Positions 14,501 to 25,177 of a stretch of 64,000 nucleotides of DNA are shown in pieces (positions within the stretch are counted from its first letter, which is position 1; each line of letters opens with the position of its first letter). The DNA comes from Echinometra lucunter. Lineage: Eukaryota; Echinodermata; Echinoidea; Camarodonta; Echinometridae. The position numbers and the translations under genes are program-made. Where the stretch lies: contig CM057158.1 in the NCBI GenBank assembly GCA_029962745.1, positions 15,615,173-15,679,172 on the forward strand, in the 5' to 3' direction. The notes below the pieces were generated by a model that was not told the origin of the DNA, did not search any database, and saw only the letters and a list, made by a program, of their open reading frames with translations.

Positions 14501-17500
14501 AATGCAACCCAAGCATCAGTGTGCTCTTAGTGAATAAAGATGACCAAGAAGAGTAAACAGTGAAAGTTTGAGCAAAATCAGACAATCTGGGGGGCATTTC
14601 ATGAAGAGTTTTGTCTGTGATTTTCACCGACTAATTTGCTGTCAGCCAATCAGATGCGAGGATTTTCAGTAGCTTTTAACATTTGTTGGTGATTTTCACC
14701 GACAAAACTCTTCATGAAACGCTCCCCTGTTCAAGAGTTATGAATTTTGAAAGTTTCACTAAATCCCTGTTATAAGGATCCTTGACTTGGCAACTTTGCC
14801 AACATCTGTGATGTCATTGTGGACAACTCTCAATTCATTTTGTACACAATATTTCAAAAAAATTGATTTATATGAAATTTCAAGTCAGGAATCAACATAA
14901 TTCTTCCCAATATGCTTGAAGAATTGATATAGCCAGAAAAAGAAAAATTCTGTGTACAAAATGAATGGAGAGTTGTCCATGATGACATCACAGCTGCTGG
15001 CCAAGTTGCCACTTTAAGGATCACTATAACAAGGATTAACTTAAACTTTCAAAGTTCATAACTTTTGAACAGATTGTCCTATTTTCCTCAAACTTTCACT
15101 GTTTATTCTTCTTGTTTTTCTTCATTCACTGGAAGCACACTGATGTCTGGGTTGCATTCTCCTTAATTCTGAAGGAATAGTTACCTTGATCAAATGATGA
15201 CATTCAAATATCAATGACCACTTTAACAAGTACAGTCTGTTTTCCACAATTTGTTCTTCCATTCTGCAAATACAGAATCTCAGAACAGAAACTCTGCCAA
15301 TTTAAAAAACTGGTAATGAGGCAAATTTGCATTACTTTTCACATCTATAAGATAGATTGGTTATACAATGTATTAAAAAACAAACAACTTTAAGGTGCAT
15401 TCCACTTAACAGGAAGTTGTATATATTGCTTACTTCATGAATGTTGGAGTGGTAGGTAGTGTCAGTTTCGGTACGAAAGGCTTGGATGCAGGTTTTGGTT
15501 GCGTGTTCTTCCTGCCACCACTCTGACCCTTCTCGGAGACACGCCTCTTCTTCAAGGCTGGCGATTGGCTAGATCTGTTGTGGATACGGAGTGATCTTCG
15601 CTGTGTACTGCTGCCACTAGAGGCTCTCTTCAATTGACTAACATCACTGTTTAGGGAACGAGTTGATCTCCTTGCAGATCGCCTCAGTCTGTGGATACAT
15701 AACAATGAAAAAAAAAAAAAAGTAGTTGGGCATAGCATTACACGCACACAATCTTTGATGCCTCAAAAAGAAAATTCTCAGTTCATAAAAATACTTAATT
15801 TTGTCACAATTCCTGTAATTAGCAGAATTATCTTGCCTGACAAAGAGAAAGGCTAAATACATGTATTTTAATCTCCAAAATTTCATCAGTGTATGAGTTG
15901 AAAAAAAAATCTACATCACTGAACACTCTAAAAATCTTTTCGAGACTTTGGTGAGGACAGAGTATTGCATGCTTCAAAGCGACCTTTTTATCAAAAGAAA
16001 ATCTACCCTCCTCTCCGATCAACCCCCACTAAAAGACACTTTTTAAAAAATTTCATTGTTCTATGTCTTCACATACTGAGCATAAAAAAAAGAAGAAAAT
16101 CAACATCTTGATTTACTTTGTCTCCGTAGCAGTAGTTTTATCTGTGTTACTGTTTCCCCACGATGTTACCAAGTTCTTGGGTGCAGGTTTGGCTGCAGGT
16201 GCAGGATGGTCAAAACATGTCACAATATTGCTTGGAACGACTTCAGAAGGACTGTTTGTAACAGGAGGGATTTCTGTTGGAAAAAACAAGATTAGAAAAA
16301 CATTTAGATCTTTTGCATTTTTACAATTTTGTTATTTTGTCCTCATGCTTCTGATTTACTGTATCATTACATGAACAAAATCAAAACCGTTTGACATCTG
16401 ATCAAACTTCTAAGTACCTGAGTAAAACAATTTTCATTTGTGGAAACCAGACGTCATGAAGTACTCAGTAGTGATTTCTGCTTTATCGATTTCTTTATAC
16501 ATGAGATCAATGAAATGAAGTTGGTTTCCAAAGCAAATCAGAGGACCTGAAATATTTGCCTTGGATGACAAGGTGTTAAATCATGTAAGAGTGAATTGAA
16601 ATAGCGGTTTTACTTTACCTGCAACTTGTGTTTCCATCTGTGGGCTTTCTGGGCTATCCCTAGTAACTGAATGCTCTTCAACCACTTCCATTGGTTTCTC
16701 CTTCACCAGCATTTCTTCTTCCTCTTCCAAAGCCTTTTCTTTGGCATTCACCATTTCATTATCCTCCTCTTCAACCACTGGCACAGTTTTTAGCTCAGTT
16801 ACTGACATCTCCTGGACTGCACTGTCCTCTGTAACTTCTGGCACTGTGTTGTTGACTTCAGAAGTCATTTGTGAGTCCTCACAGACTGGTTCTTGTACAT
16901 GTTCTGCCTCCTTGACCTCCAGGGTTTCCTCCTGGACTCGTTGGTCTATCCTTTCTTCGACTTGCTCTCTAACAGTGGTTGCTTCCACAACTGTCTTTTC
17001 ATCGTCTGCTGCCACTATGTGCTCTGCATTATGATCTGTGTTTTCTGAGTCATTGGTTACATTCTCATGTCCATTTGATGTATCTTGTACAGAGTTTATT
17101 GCTTCTTGGGGATGCTCAGCTGATTTCATCTCTTCTGGACATGGATGCAATACATCAGACATCCTCTCTGTAAAGTAAAATAATTGAATAGGGTACATTG
17201 AAAATTTGGAATGAGAAATTGCTGCTCTTGATGTTTTAGAATTTAGAAGGCAGGTGATTCATATCTTTTTCCTTTTTTTCATATGCTATTACAAACACCT
17301 TGCACAAATTATTTCTGTCATTTCAGTCTATATACATTAAAAAAAAAAAAAAAAGTCTGTAATTTTCAACTATGGATTATATAATCACTACAATCATCTG
17401 TGACTGGAATCACTGGATCCCTCACAAAATGTAAGTTCAGATAACACTTGAGCTCTCCAAACTTTCAAACCACCACACCTTCACACCTTTTTTTTTAAAA

Positions 17501-20377
17501 ATGGTGTATGTCCAGTGACACCAGTCCATGTCCCCATGAGCATGCCAGATTGCCAAATTCAAAATTGTGTTTTAAAATGTGATGTAATTCTCACCCTCTC
17601 CTCTGACTTGTTCCTCACTTCTACAACCAGGTGTGGATTCAGGTTCTTCAAATTCCTCTGGGATTTGCATGTTTGGCTCTGCCATGAAGTCACACTGCTC
17701 ATCATTTCTCTCATGGTCAATGTCTGTCAATTTGAATAGAATTTTCAAAATTAGCAAAAAATAAGCAAAAATTATGTATCTACTCACTCTTCATGATGAT
17801 GATGATACTAGATGATTATGGGTATCTTTAATTAGTGCTGTCTTAAGGAACAGGAAACCCTATAGACAAGTCAGTTTTAAGGAAAAGAGGGGATAGAGAG
17901 AAGCATTGGCAATTCGAAAAGAGTTCAATCAAAATCAAATACACAATAAGAGTTGTGGAAGTTTGATTTACTTTCTGTAGCAATTCTCAAATTGACAATG
18001 TCACTTCAAAATGGCAGGGTTTTTTTTTTTGTGTGTGTGTGTGGACAACTCTCCATGTTTTGTACCCAAAATTTCTCTCCATCATCTCTCAAGGTGCAGC
18101 TTGTGTGAAGTTGTCAACTCAACATAATCTTAAACTAAAAGCCTATGACCCTGTTGACACTGCGGGGCCGGCCTCGGCCTACTTGCACCCGCTATTTTTT
18201 TTTTGCGTTTACACCTGCGATTTTGGGCCAGTCTAAGTCAGTCAGTCACTCGTCCAAAGTTTTGAATCCGGTTTTGTCCCCATGAACGGGGGTGGCCGGA
18301 TTTACCTCACACTCGCGGCAATCGCCCCTACCCCCTCCCTCCACTTTGCATGATTCAGTGCATCCTCCGTCCTCAACCCAACCCTCCTACTCTCCTCCTC
18401 CACCTGCATCTTCCACATCTTCTTTGGCCTTCCCCTCCTCCTCGGACCGCTCACCTCGAATTCAAAGGCCCTTCTTAATACATGCACGATGCCCATCATC
18501 CCTCCTCAGCACATGCCCATACTAATGTACCCCATTCGCCTTCGCCAACCGGTCCACCGCTTCTTCCAAACCCAACATCTGCATCAAGTCCTCAGTCTTC
18601 TTCCTATCCATCAACTTCACACCACACATCGCTCTCACCATTGTTCTCTCTGTCCTCCTCAAAATCCCCATCTCATTTTCACTCAAACACCATGTCTCAC
18701 TCCCATACAGCATCACCGATCTCACACAACTCTTATACACCATTACTTTCATCTTCAAAGGAAATCTTTTCCCGTGCAGCAGCTCTCCACATTCCCTAAA
18801 CTTCACCCACCCAAGCCTTGCTCTAGTTGTCACGGCCGCCTCACATCCACCACCCACACACTTACCCTGTCCCCCAAGTATGAGAACTCCTTCACTGATT
18901 CCACCTCATCACACAACTTTTCCACCTGTTCCACCACCCCTCCAACTCTTTTCTGGCATCTTCCACATCGCTTGTGCAGTGCATACATACACACTAGCGA
19001 TGGCTGTCGCGGCACGGAGTATAAGTGGAAATTCAGACGAATGTGGCTGTATCCTCATGTCGATGCTGTGGCCGTAAGGTAAAGACACACGCATGTGGCT
19101 ATATACACTGCCTTTTTTTTACATGTCTGTAACAAGTTAAAACCCAATTCAACAATAGCAACAGCTAACAGTTACAGCTTAACATGTTAAGCAGTGTGTT
19201 AACCTTTCCCAGTTGAATTGTTTAAGACTTGTTCTAACGTTAAAAAATTAGGCTGTGTATACAGCCACACGCATGTCTTTATCTTAAGGCCACACGTGTG
19301 TGGTTGTATCCTCAGCATTGACATGAGGATACAGCCACACTCGTCTGAATTCCCACTTGAAGTCTGTGCCACGACAGCTATCGCTAGTGTGCACTGCACT
19401 GCACAAGTGATGTGCATTCATGCGATGGTATGTGTTGCGACTTGCAAAACTTGGATCGTCACGAAGGTTTTACGTTTTATCTCTCGATTTCACTAATATA
19501 CAAACAATATTTTCACTTCATTTTCACCTGGTCAGCAAGCAGGTGACAATATAGTACAATATTGTTTGTATTTCAGTGAATTTCAAGAGATTAAAACCTT
19601 CGTGACAATCCAAGTTTTGGGGTCTGGCAACACACCATCGCATGAATTTACACATCGCTTGTGCAGTGCATACATACACACTACAATAGCTGTCGCGGCG
19701 CAGAGTATAAGTGGGAATTCAGACCAGTGTGGCTGTATCCTCATGTCGATGCTGTGGATACAACCACATGCGTGTGGCCATAAGCCTGTAAGTAACTGTA
19801 TACACTGCCTAAAAATTAAATTAACAGCCGTTAACTTTTTTTTAAAGTTAAATTTGAAAAAATGGTGACTGCATATGCCATTGGCATTGTCATCATTCAT
19901 TCATTTGTAATAATTTGTATAGACTCTACTCACTCTTACTATGTCATGTATGTTGATGTAACATCAATCATGTCAATGACTGCAAATTATGTCAACCCTG
20001 TCAACCTACATGTACATGACCTAAGCAGACTACTAGATCTACATGATCTATAGACTAGTCTAGATTTCACAGCCAGGAACAGGACGCCATAAATTAAACG
20101 TAAATAACAAAATATGGCATATTCGTGTATATCAAAATATGAAGTGAAAACAGTTGAGTTGCTGTCGATGTCGATGTGTGTGCTGTGAATTGTGCAGCAG
20201 TGGCAGTGCGCAATGCCATTGGTGTACGTGTGTGCACTGTGACTGAAATGAAAAATGAATGGATTCCTTACCAAAATATTCATCAGCTTTGTCGTCAAAC
20301 GTGTGAGGCATAGAGAAATCTACGAATTGTGGGCAGTTATACTCATAGTTCTCGTCGAAAGCTTGTCCAGGCTCCAT
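5436..20377 (-). CDS. TPX2: TPX2, microtubule nucleation factor and Aurora-A activator
   Basis: Fourteen coding exons (gene order): 20377-20272, 17723-17595, 17167-16619, 16273-16117, 15688-15434, 14013-13725, 13138-12955, 12587-12443, 11977-11746, 11248-11144, 9759-9583, 8977-8837, 6947-6833, 5716-5436. All junctions agree in phase and sum to 2865 bp, 954 residues; human TPX2 is 747. Residues 11-21 (Y-x-Y, then F18 and F21) and the Y34-F35 pair match the Aurora-A-binding segment. Exon 3 adds about 180 Glu/Val-rich residues. Exon 5 is basic, with a KKRR nuclear-import-like motif near residue 360. Exons 7-14 carry TPX2-type repeats (KPFRLTENRKRK, GFNLESEKRMKE, SFELNTDRRAVEREEFE). The final tail PIKHYKPV to FSDRFQK matches the Eg5-binding end known from vertebrates. 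The start ATG has A at -3 and G at +4. TPX2 nucleates spindle microtubules after Ran-GTP release from importins (family knowledge). Confidence 0.93.
8166..8921 (-). repeat. 96-bp tandem array of TPX2 exon 12 end plus splice donor (8 units)
   Basis: Exon 12 (8977-8837) ends with 28 codons, from VRPVTKPEPF to AEMWSKK, followed by a 'gtaagtgggtag' donor stretch. This 96-bp block recurs seven more times in the following intron. The shared 'ccacat' marker lies at 8173, 8269, 8366, 8462, 8558, 8654, 8750 and 8846. Copies are highly similar and keep the donor; one has an in-frame TAA near 8684. Because 96 is divisible by 3, the opposite strand stays open for 291 codons, which is an artefact. Confidence 0.9.
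10564..10577. repeat. CG-rich perfect palindrome inside a dispersed repeat
   Basis: 'cgatcgcgcgatcg' is a 14-bp perfect palindrome in an otherwise AT-rich TPX2 intron. It lies in a stretch (about 10040-11095) bounded by C-runs and CpG-rich text with no homology to TPX2, probably an old inserted repeat. Confidence 0.4.
14495..15165. mobile_element. Long palindromic element in TPX2 intron 5
   Basis: The left part (aaaggagaatgcaaccc, then agtgaaagtttgagc, then aagagttatgaa) is mirrored by the right part (ttcataacttttgaa, then caaactttcactgtt, then gggttgcattctcctt). 'gacaactctc' arms flank the centre. It looks like a non-autonomous foldback or MITE element of about 530 bp, expanded by a nested insertion at 14589-14727. 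Confidence 0.7.
14589..14727. mobile_element. Palindromic MITE, 'ggggagcgtttcatgaa' family, copy 2 (nested)
   Basis: Same palindromic family as 2893-3031, with 'catttcatgaagagttttgt' at the left and 'aaaactcttcatgaaacgct' at the right. It interrupts the left arm of the larger 14495-15165 palindrome, so it inserted later. Confidence 0.8.
18302..19016 (-). pseudogene. Non-LTR retrotransposon reverse-transcriptase C-terminal remnant
   Basis: Minus-strand frames read in order: VESVKEFSYLGDRVS; then a block with KMKVMVYKSCVRSVMLYGSE and TW, followed by MVRAMCGVKLMDRK; then YGHVLRRDDGH; then SGPRRRGRPKKMWK. This order (YLG, LYGSETW, CGV, WYGHVLRR, RRGRPKKxW) is the conserved tail of LINE-type reverse transcriptases. 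A stop replaces the Trp of WYGH, and a frameshift separates the last two blocks. It is a dead fragment in TPX2 intron 1, antisense to no host exon. Confidence 0.75.
19210..19850. mobile_element. Large palindromic element in TPX2 intron 1
   Basis: Arms mirror each other around about 19530. 'acttggatcgtcacgaaggt' is repeated inverted as 'accttcgtgacaatccaagt'. 'gaggatacagccacac' is mirrored by 'gtgtggctgtatcctc'. 'tgcactgcacaag' is mirrored by 'cttgtgcagtgca'. A third partial copy of the outer arm lies at about 18965-19115 and overlaps the edge of the LINE remnant. No open frame looks real, so it is probably a foldback or MITE-type element. Confidence 0.65.
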
Positions 20378-20520
20378 GTTGAACTTTTACAATATCTCTC
20401 ACCTAGCCTTCAAAAATATGAATTTCAGGCACAAGACAGTAGAGAGGATCACGAAAGCAACAGCATTGTTGTATTTCCAGTTTTTGATTTAGCCGCTGCG
20501 TGTCAGCCAATCAGAAGTGA
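20378..20520 (-). promoter_or_regulatory. TPX2 proximal promoter with CCAAT and CHR-like sites
   Basis: 'agccaatcag' on the plus strand (CCAAT at 20507-20511) gives an inverted CCAAT box for the TPX2 strand. 'ttcaaa' at 20409-20414 reads TTTGAA on the TPX2 strand, identical to the cell-cycle homology region core. A CCAAT box followed by a CHR near the start site is typical of G2/M genes bound by NF-Y and MuvB complexes in vertebrates. The transcription start is not known, so this is inference. Confidence 0.4.
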
Positions 20521-20589
20521 GAACGCAGCTGAAAATATATAGCGCCATCTGCGACAATTTTGTTTAACTCGCAAATACAAGATGCATGC

Positions 20590-20622
20590 CACTGATCTCT
20601 CCACTTAGTGGAGAGATCAGTG
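20590..20622. repeat. Perfect 15-bp hairpin upstream of TPX2
   Basis: The stem 'cactgatctctccac' (20590-20604) and its exact reverse complement (20608-20622) are separated by the three bases 'tta'. GCATGC lies just outside both arms. It sits about 215 bp upstream of the TPX2 start codon. Confidence 0.85.
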
Positions 20623-20889
20623 ATGCATGCATAGTAAATTAATTTTTCTACTTTCTCCCCCTATAATGAAAAATTGCTTTCAGCCTCCCCCCCCCCCCAC
20701 ACACACACAGTCATGATCCTAAGTTTGCCTAATCATTCTCGGGGCCTGTCAATTATGTGTTTTTAGCAGGGGCGGCGCCAGGGTATTTTGATAGGGGCAA
20801 GATGATTTTTAAAAAAAATGTTTTAACAAACAGGGCTACAGACAGTATATAGGCCTATTAGTTGCCGTCTCTTCTCCATACCCTTATTT

Positions 20890-21062
20890 TTTTTTTCTTT
20901 CTTTCTTTCTTTCTTCCTTTCTTTCATTCTTTCTTTCTTTCTTTCTTTCTTTCTTCTTCTGCTTCTTCTTCTTCTTCTTCTTCTTCTTCTTCTTCTTCTT
21001 CTTCTTCTTCTTCTCTTCTTCTTCTTCTTCTTCTTCTTCATTTCTTTTCTTTCCTTTTTCTT
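20890..21062. repeat. CTTT/CTT pyrimidine microsatellite
   Basis: An array of (cttt)n passing into (ctt)n, about 170 bp. It produces spurious poly-Ser, poly-Lys and poly-Arg frames. Confidence 0.95.
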
Positions 21063-21183
21063 CTTCTTTTATTTTGGCTTTGAAATCATTGGGGCCGGCA
21101 AAAATAGCAAACAAACGAATAAATGAACCATATTAAAACTGATGGCATGGATCGACTTAATTGAAGCATGAATTTACATTCAG

Positions 21184-21400
21184 AGGCGCTAAGTGCATGG
21201 CTCAGTGGTAGAGCAGTGGTCTCGTATAACCTTGAGTACTCTGGGTTCGAAACCACGAGGACGCGCTAATGCCCTTTGGTAAAGTATTAATCCTCATTAC
21301 TAAGTCCTTCGGAGGGGATTAAAGCCGTCGGTCCTCTGTTGCCTACTACAAGCATACAAGCATGCTTTCTTAGGAGTCCGGTTAAATAACCATCCATTTT
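21184..21400 (+). mobile_element. tRNA-derived SINE
   Basis: 'tggctcagtggtagagc' matches a tRNA-type polymerase III A box, and 'gggttcgaaacc' matches a B box about 36 bp further on. An unrelated body ('ccttcggaggggattaaagc') follows. The head does not fold as a full tRNA with a matching acceptor stem, so a SINE is preferred over a tRNA gene. Confidence 0.7.
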
Positions 21401-21585
21401 ACTATTTAAGTATTCATTCACCTTTTCGTCGAGCTCCATATACCTTCAAGAGAATTAATGCAAAAATGCAATTACCCAACAACTCGAGTGCATACCGTAT
21501 TATATTTCCACATTTTTATAAAGATAACAGCAATCTGCTGCATTTGAAGCTACATACCCATCTCTCATGCATACATAATACACAC

Positions 21586-21632
21586 ACACACACACACACA
21601 CCCTCACTCTCACCCACACAACACACACACAC
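21586..21632. repeat. (CA)n microsatellite, interrupted
   Basis: Runs of 'acacac' interrupted by 'ccctcactctcaccc'. Confidence 0.9.
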
Positions 21633-22554
21633 ATAAAAATTTTCAAACGATATGATCGTAGATCTTTGTTACTTTGGAATGTTTAGGGAGTGCGGAAGTT
21701 TTAAACATTTTCGGGGAACGGCACTATTTGCCTGATTATGAACCAATTTGTTTGTAAATTTCGCAAGCGAGTGAAGAGAGCGAGCCCAAAATGAATAACC
21801 CCTTCTTGTTATGAAAGAAGAGTTACTATATGTGTCATAAAATACAAGCGTATATATCATCACCTCGCTGACGATAATGACTCTATTTTGGCAACTCGCT
21901 GGTCCAATAATTATTTTGCTGTCAGATTCAGAAACCACCCTCTTTCTATGATTACGAGCGAGAGAAGCGACCGAGAAAAAATGCACTCTCAAGTTGACGG
22001 TATATTAAGTGTTATAAATTCCTCATCAAAATGCGTATAGGCCTATATTCATGTAGAAGTATATTGAGTCACCTAACTCTCCGAATTCGTTTGATTTTCT
22101 TAGACCATCAGTGTGTTTAGTGCAGGGAGGAAGGAAGGAAAAAAAAGGCCTATGCACTCTTTGGCTGCTAAGCAGTAGATGATTTCGTCATCAAAATACT
22201 TAGGCCTATCAGATATAGCCGAATAGAACTATATTTGGACACCTCGCTTGCTGTCCGAAACCCGATTCTATACGAGCAAGCGAAAAGAGTGACTGCACTG
22301 AACGTTCTCTATCATTTCACTGTAAACTTAACCAAGGGCGTAACAGGTACCTGTTATCGGGGGGGGGGGGGGGGGGGGCAGAGCCCAAAACTTCCCGGTA
22401 ACTAGTCTATGTCTAGAATCTGTGGCGTAGCTAGGACTGCATTTTAGGAGGACGGTAGTGCTCCACCGGCGTAAATCCAATTTGAGGAGTAGGGGATGAA
22501 AAAAATTTTTTAAACGATTTTTTTTCCCCTCTCATACACATTTTGATATCTATT

Positions 22555-22800
22555 TTGCGAGCTAGCGAAGCGAGCGAGCAGAAAATAACCACTTTTCCGG
22601 TTTTGAATCGCATTTTCGAATAAAAATTCTAAAATATGACGAAAGGGCGAAGCGAGCAAGTAAAAAATGACCACTTTTCTTGATTTTGATCGCATTTTCG
22701 GATGGAAATCCTAAGATTTTGACGAGCGAGTGAAGCGAGCGAGCTAAAATAACCACTTTTTTCTTTTCAATAGCATTTTCAAATAGAAATTCTAAAATAT
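22555..22800. repeat. Tandem 'gcgagcgaagcgagcgag' subrepeats in the left arm
   Basis: Three diverged units of about 85-90 bp, each with an AGCGAAGCGAGCGAG-type motif, then 'aaaataaccacttttc', then 'atcgcattttcgaat', then 'attctaaaatatga'. The right arm carries the same unit inverted at about 26140-26260. Weaker matches to the motif occur near 21765, 21955 and 24155. Confidence 0.7.
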
Positions 22801-23925
22801 GAAGTTTGTTTATGATAGATATTCATAATTTTTACTAACTGATTAATTAAAAAATATTGTCTTCCTGAAAAAGTGTGTCTGCATGGGGGGAAATTTGTAC
22901 ACACCATCCCCCTTCTCCCCCAAGTGGGGGTGATAGATCCCCCATACCCGGAATTTACGCCAATGTAGTGCTCCCTAGAGTCGAGGGTGCAGGGAGGGGG
23001 GATTTGCTCCGACGTTTCTTTGAATTGTTAGTTGTCGGTAATTAAGTCTATCTTCTGCGGCGTAACTAGGATTTCACTTTAGGAGGACGGTAGGGGGAGG
23101 GTGCAGGGAGGGGGAGTTTCCCCCTCCCGCGCCCTCCCGCGCAAAGCGCGGAAGCTCCGACGTTTTTTCGCTGTCAGTTCCGGCTCTTCTTACGCAATCT
23201 GCCTGTTATCGGGGAGGGACATACGCATAGCCAAAAATTTCCCGGTAATTAAGTCTGGAATCAGAGGTGTAGCTATAGGGTATCATTTTAGGAGGACGAT
23301 AGTGCAAAGCGCGCTCCCTAGGCATACTATAGGGGGAGGGTGCAGGGATGGTGATTTTGATCCCCTCCTGCGAGAAGCGCGGAAGCTCTGACGTTTCCTA
23401 CATTCTCTACCTGTTACTGGGGGGGGGGGGCAGAGCCGAAATTTTCCCGGTAACTAAGTCTAGAAATAGAATATGCGGAGGTGAGCCCCCACCGCGAGTT
23501 GCTTGTTGCGAAGCCTTTAGCAGGTGGGATCGAGGGTTCTGGCTTAGGGCCCCTGATGGGGGTCTACAGGGAAAGCCACTGCGGGGGTCCTCCTGGGAGT
23601 GGAGCCCCCGGAAACTCCGGGGTTTTTGTACTAAATTTTATTCATTTCTTTTGTTTCCCTTTGCTTTCTTCTTTTTTCCCCTTTCCCTCTCTCTCTTCTT
23701 CTTTCTCCCCTTTCTCCTCTTTTCTTTCCCTTTCTCCTTCTTCCTTTGCCTTTCTCCTTCTTTCTTTTCCTTTCTTCTTCTTTCTTTCCCTTTCTCCCTT
23801 CCTTTTCCTTCCTTTCCTTCCCTTTCATTTTTTTCCCGGTGGTTTGGTGGATTTTCCCGCTGAAATCCTTCAGGGGGCACTCTGCCCCCCCCCCCCCGCC
23901 CCCCGGCTGTTACGCAACTGAACTT

Positions 23926-25177
23926 AACCAATGCCGATAATTAGGCTACTAATCTTATGAGAGGAATCAATATGCATCTTGTATCTCAATACGATGTCAT
24001 ATAGGCTACAATTTTTCCACTCATCGAAATGTTAGTAATATAACCACATCTGGATTTCACTGCAGGAAATCGAGCGGCAAGTTTACCTAAAACTAGACAC
24101 ACAATATTTAGATAATGGCCTAGATGAAAACAAAACTCCATTTTTTTTCGCCAGCTCGCTACTCTCGCTCGTAAAAGCTAGAAACGAGTTGATTTCGGGC
24201 ACCGTGGCAATCAGCTTATTTCAGAGGCGATCAGAAAAATATTATAATATTTGGGCAGTGAGGTAGTTCACAAATTTACCAAAAGAAATCTGCATTTTGC
24301 TGACGAATCCATACATATTTTGTGTGGGGGTGGGGGAGAAGAATGGGGGTCGCTGACTTTTCTCGCTCATAAAAACAGTATGGTTTAGGAGGGGTGAGCG
24401 AGGTACAATGGAGTCATATTCAGCACACAGATGATCGAATAGATCATTGAGATATCTAGGATATTGGGGAGGGTGGGGCTAGTCCGCCCACCACATGATT
24501 TTCAGCTTTGCGATGATTGGACGATCATCTTTTGTTGATGAGGCAAAAACCAGTAAACCACAATACACAACATTCAAAAGGATGAAAACATGTACCCTTC
24601 GAATTACAGTGACGGCAAAATTTCCATTTCAAGTCCGCAATAAGTAAATATGTTCCCAGTTACATTTCTTGAATTCTTGTATTCACCTGTAGACATCAAT
24701 GAAGACAATATGTTATACGCTTTCTCTAAAGAGTCTATTTTTTTAAATTTTATTTTATTTTATTTTTTTAGAAAGCAAGTGCTATGATAACCCTCTTTTT
24801 TAGAATGGTACTTAGGCCTACATCCCATCTGGCAACCTTCACGATTATTCCTGAAGGTCAATGGAGATGTTAATTATATTCTTAGAGTAAATGTAAGAAT
24901 TTTGAAGAGGGGCTCATGTTCCCCCCCCCCCCCAGCCCTTACTCCCCACCACCAAGTCTTCATGCCCGAATGAAGCCGCACCTGAAGAATTTCAGTCTTG
25001 ATTTATTTATATCTCTTTTCTCCCCATTTTTTTACTCCTTCATAATAAACAGACATTAAAATGTTTAAACATGTTACTATCTTCCCCTACCGTGCATTCA
25101 TCTTTCTCATTCTCCCGTTTTACGCGAGTCCTCGCCCTCGGAGAATGATGACTTGTATACTAGTATTAGTTGATTGC
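23926..25177. other. Spacer between the arms of the large inverted repeat
   Basis: AT-rich DNA with no credible gene. It holds scattered 'ctcgct' motifs related to the arm subrepeats, a C-run near 24920 and short T-rich tracts. Nothing else is recognised. Confidence 0.5.

Noticed and set aside
20823..21114. Poly-Ser, poly-Arg and poly-Lys frames
   Set aside because: Translation of CTT/CTTT simple repeats on either strand.
21190..21262. Possible tRNA gene
   Set aside because: A and B box motifs are present, but a paired acceptor stem is not evident and a SINE body follows, so it is called a SINE head.
23348..23931. Phe/Ser/Pro-rich or Lys/Glu-rich frames up to 171 codons, mirrored at 25166-25652
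   Set aside because: Pyrimidine- or purine-rich transposon arm sequence; the same frames appear in the inverted arm and show no domain.
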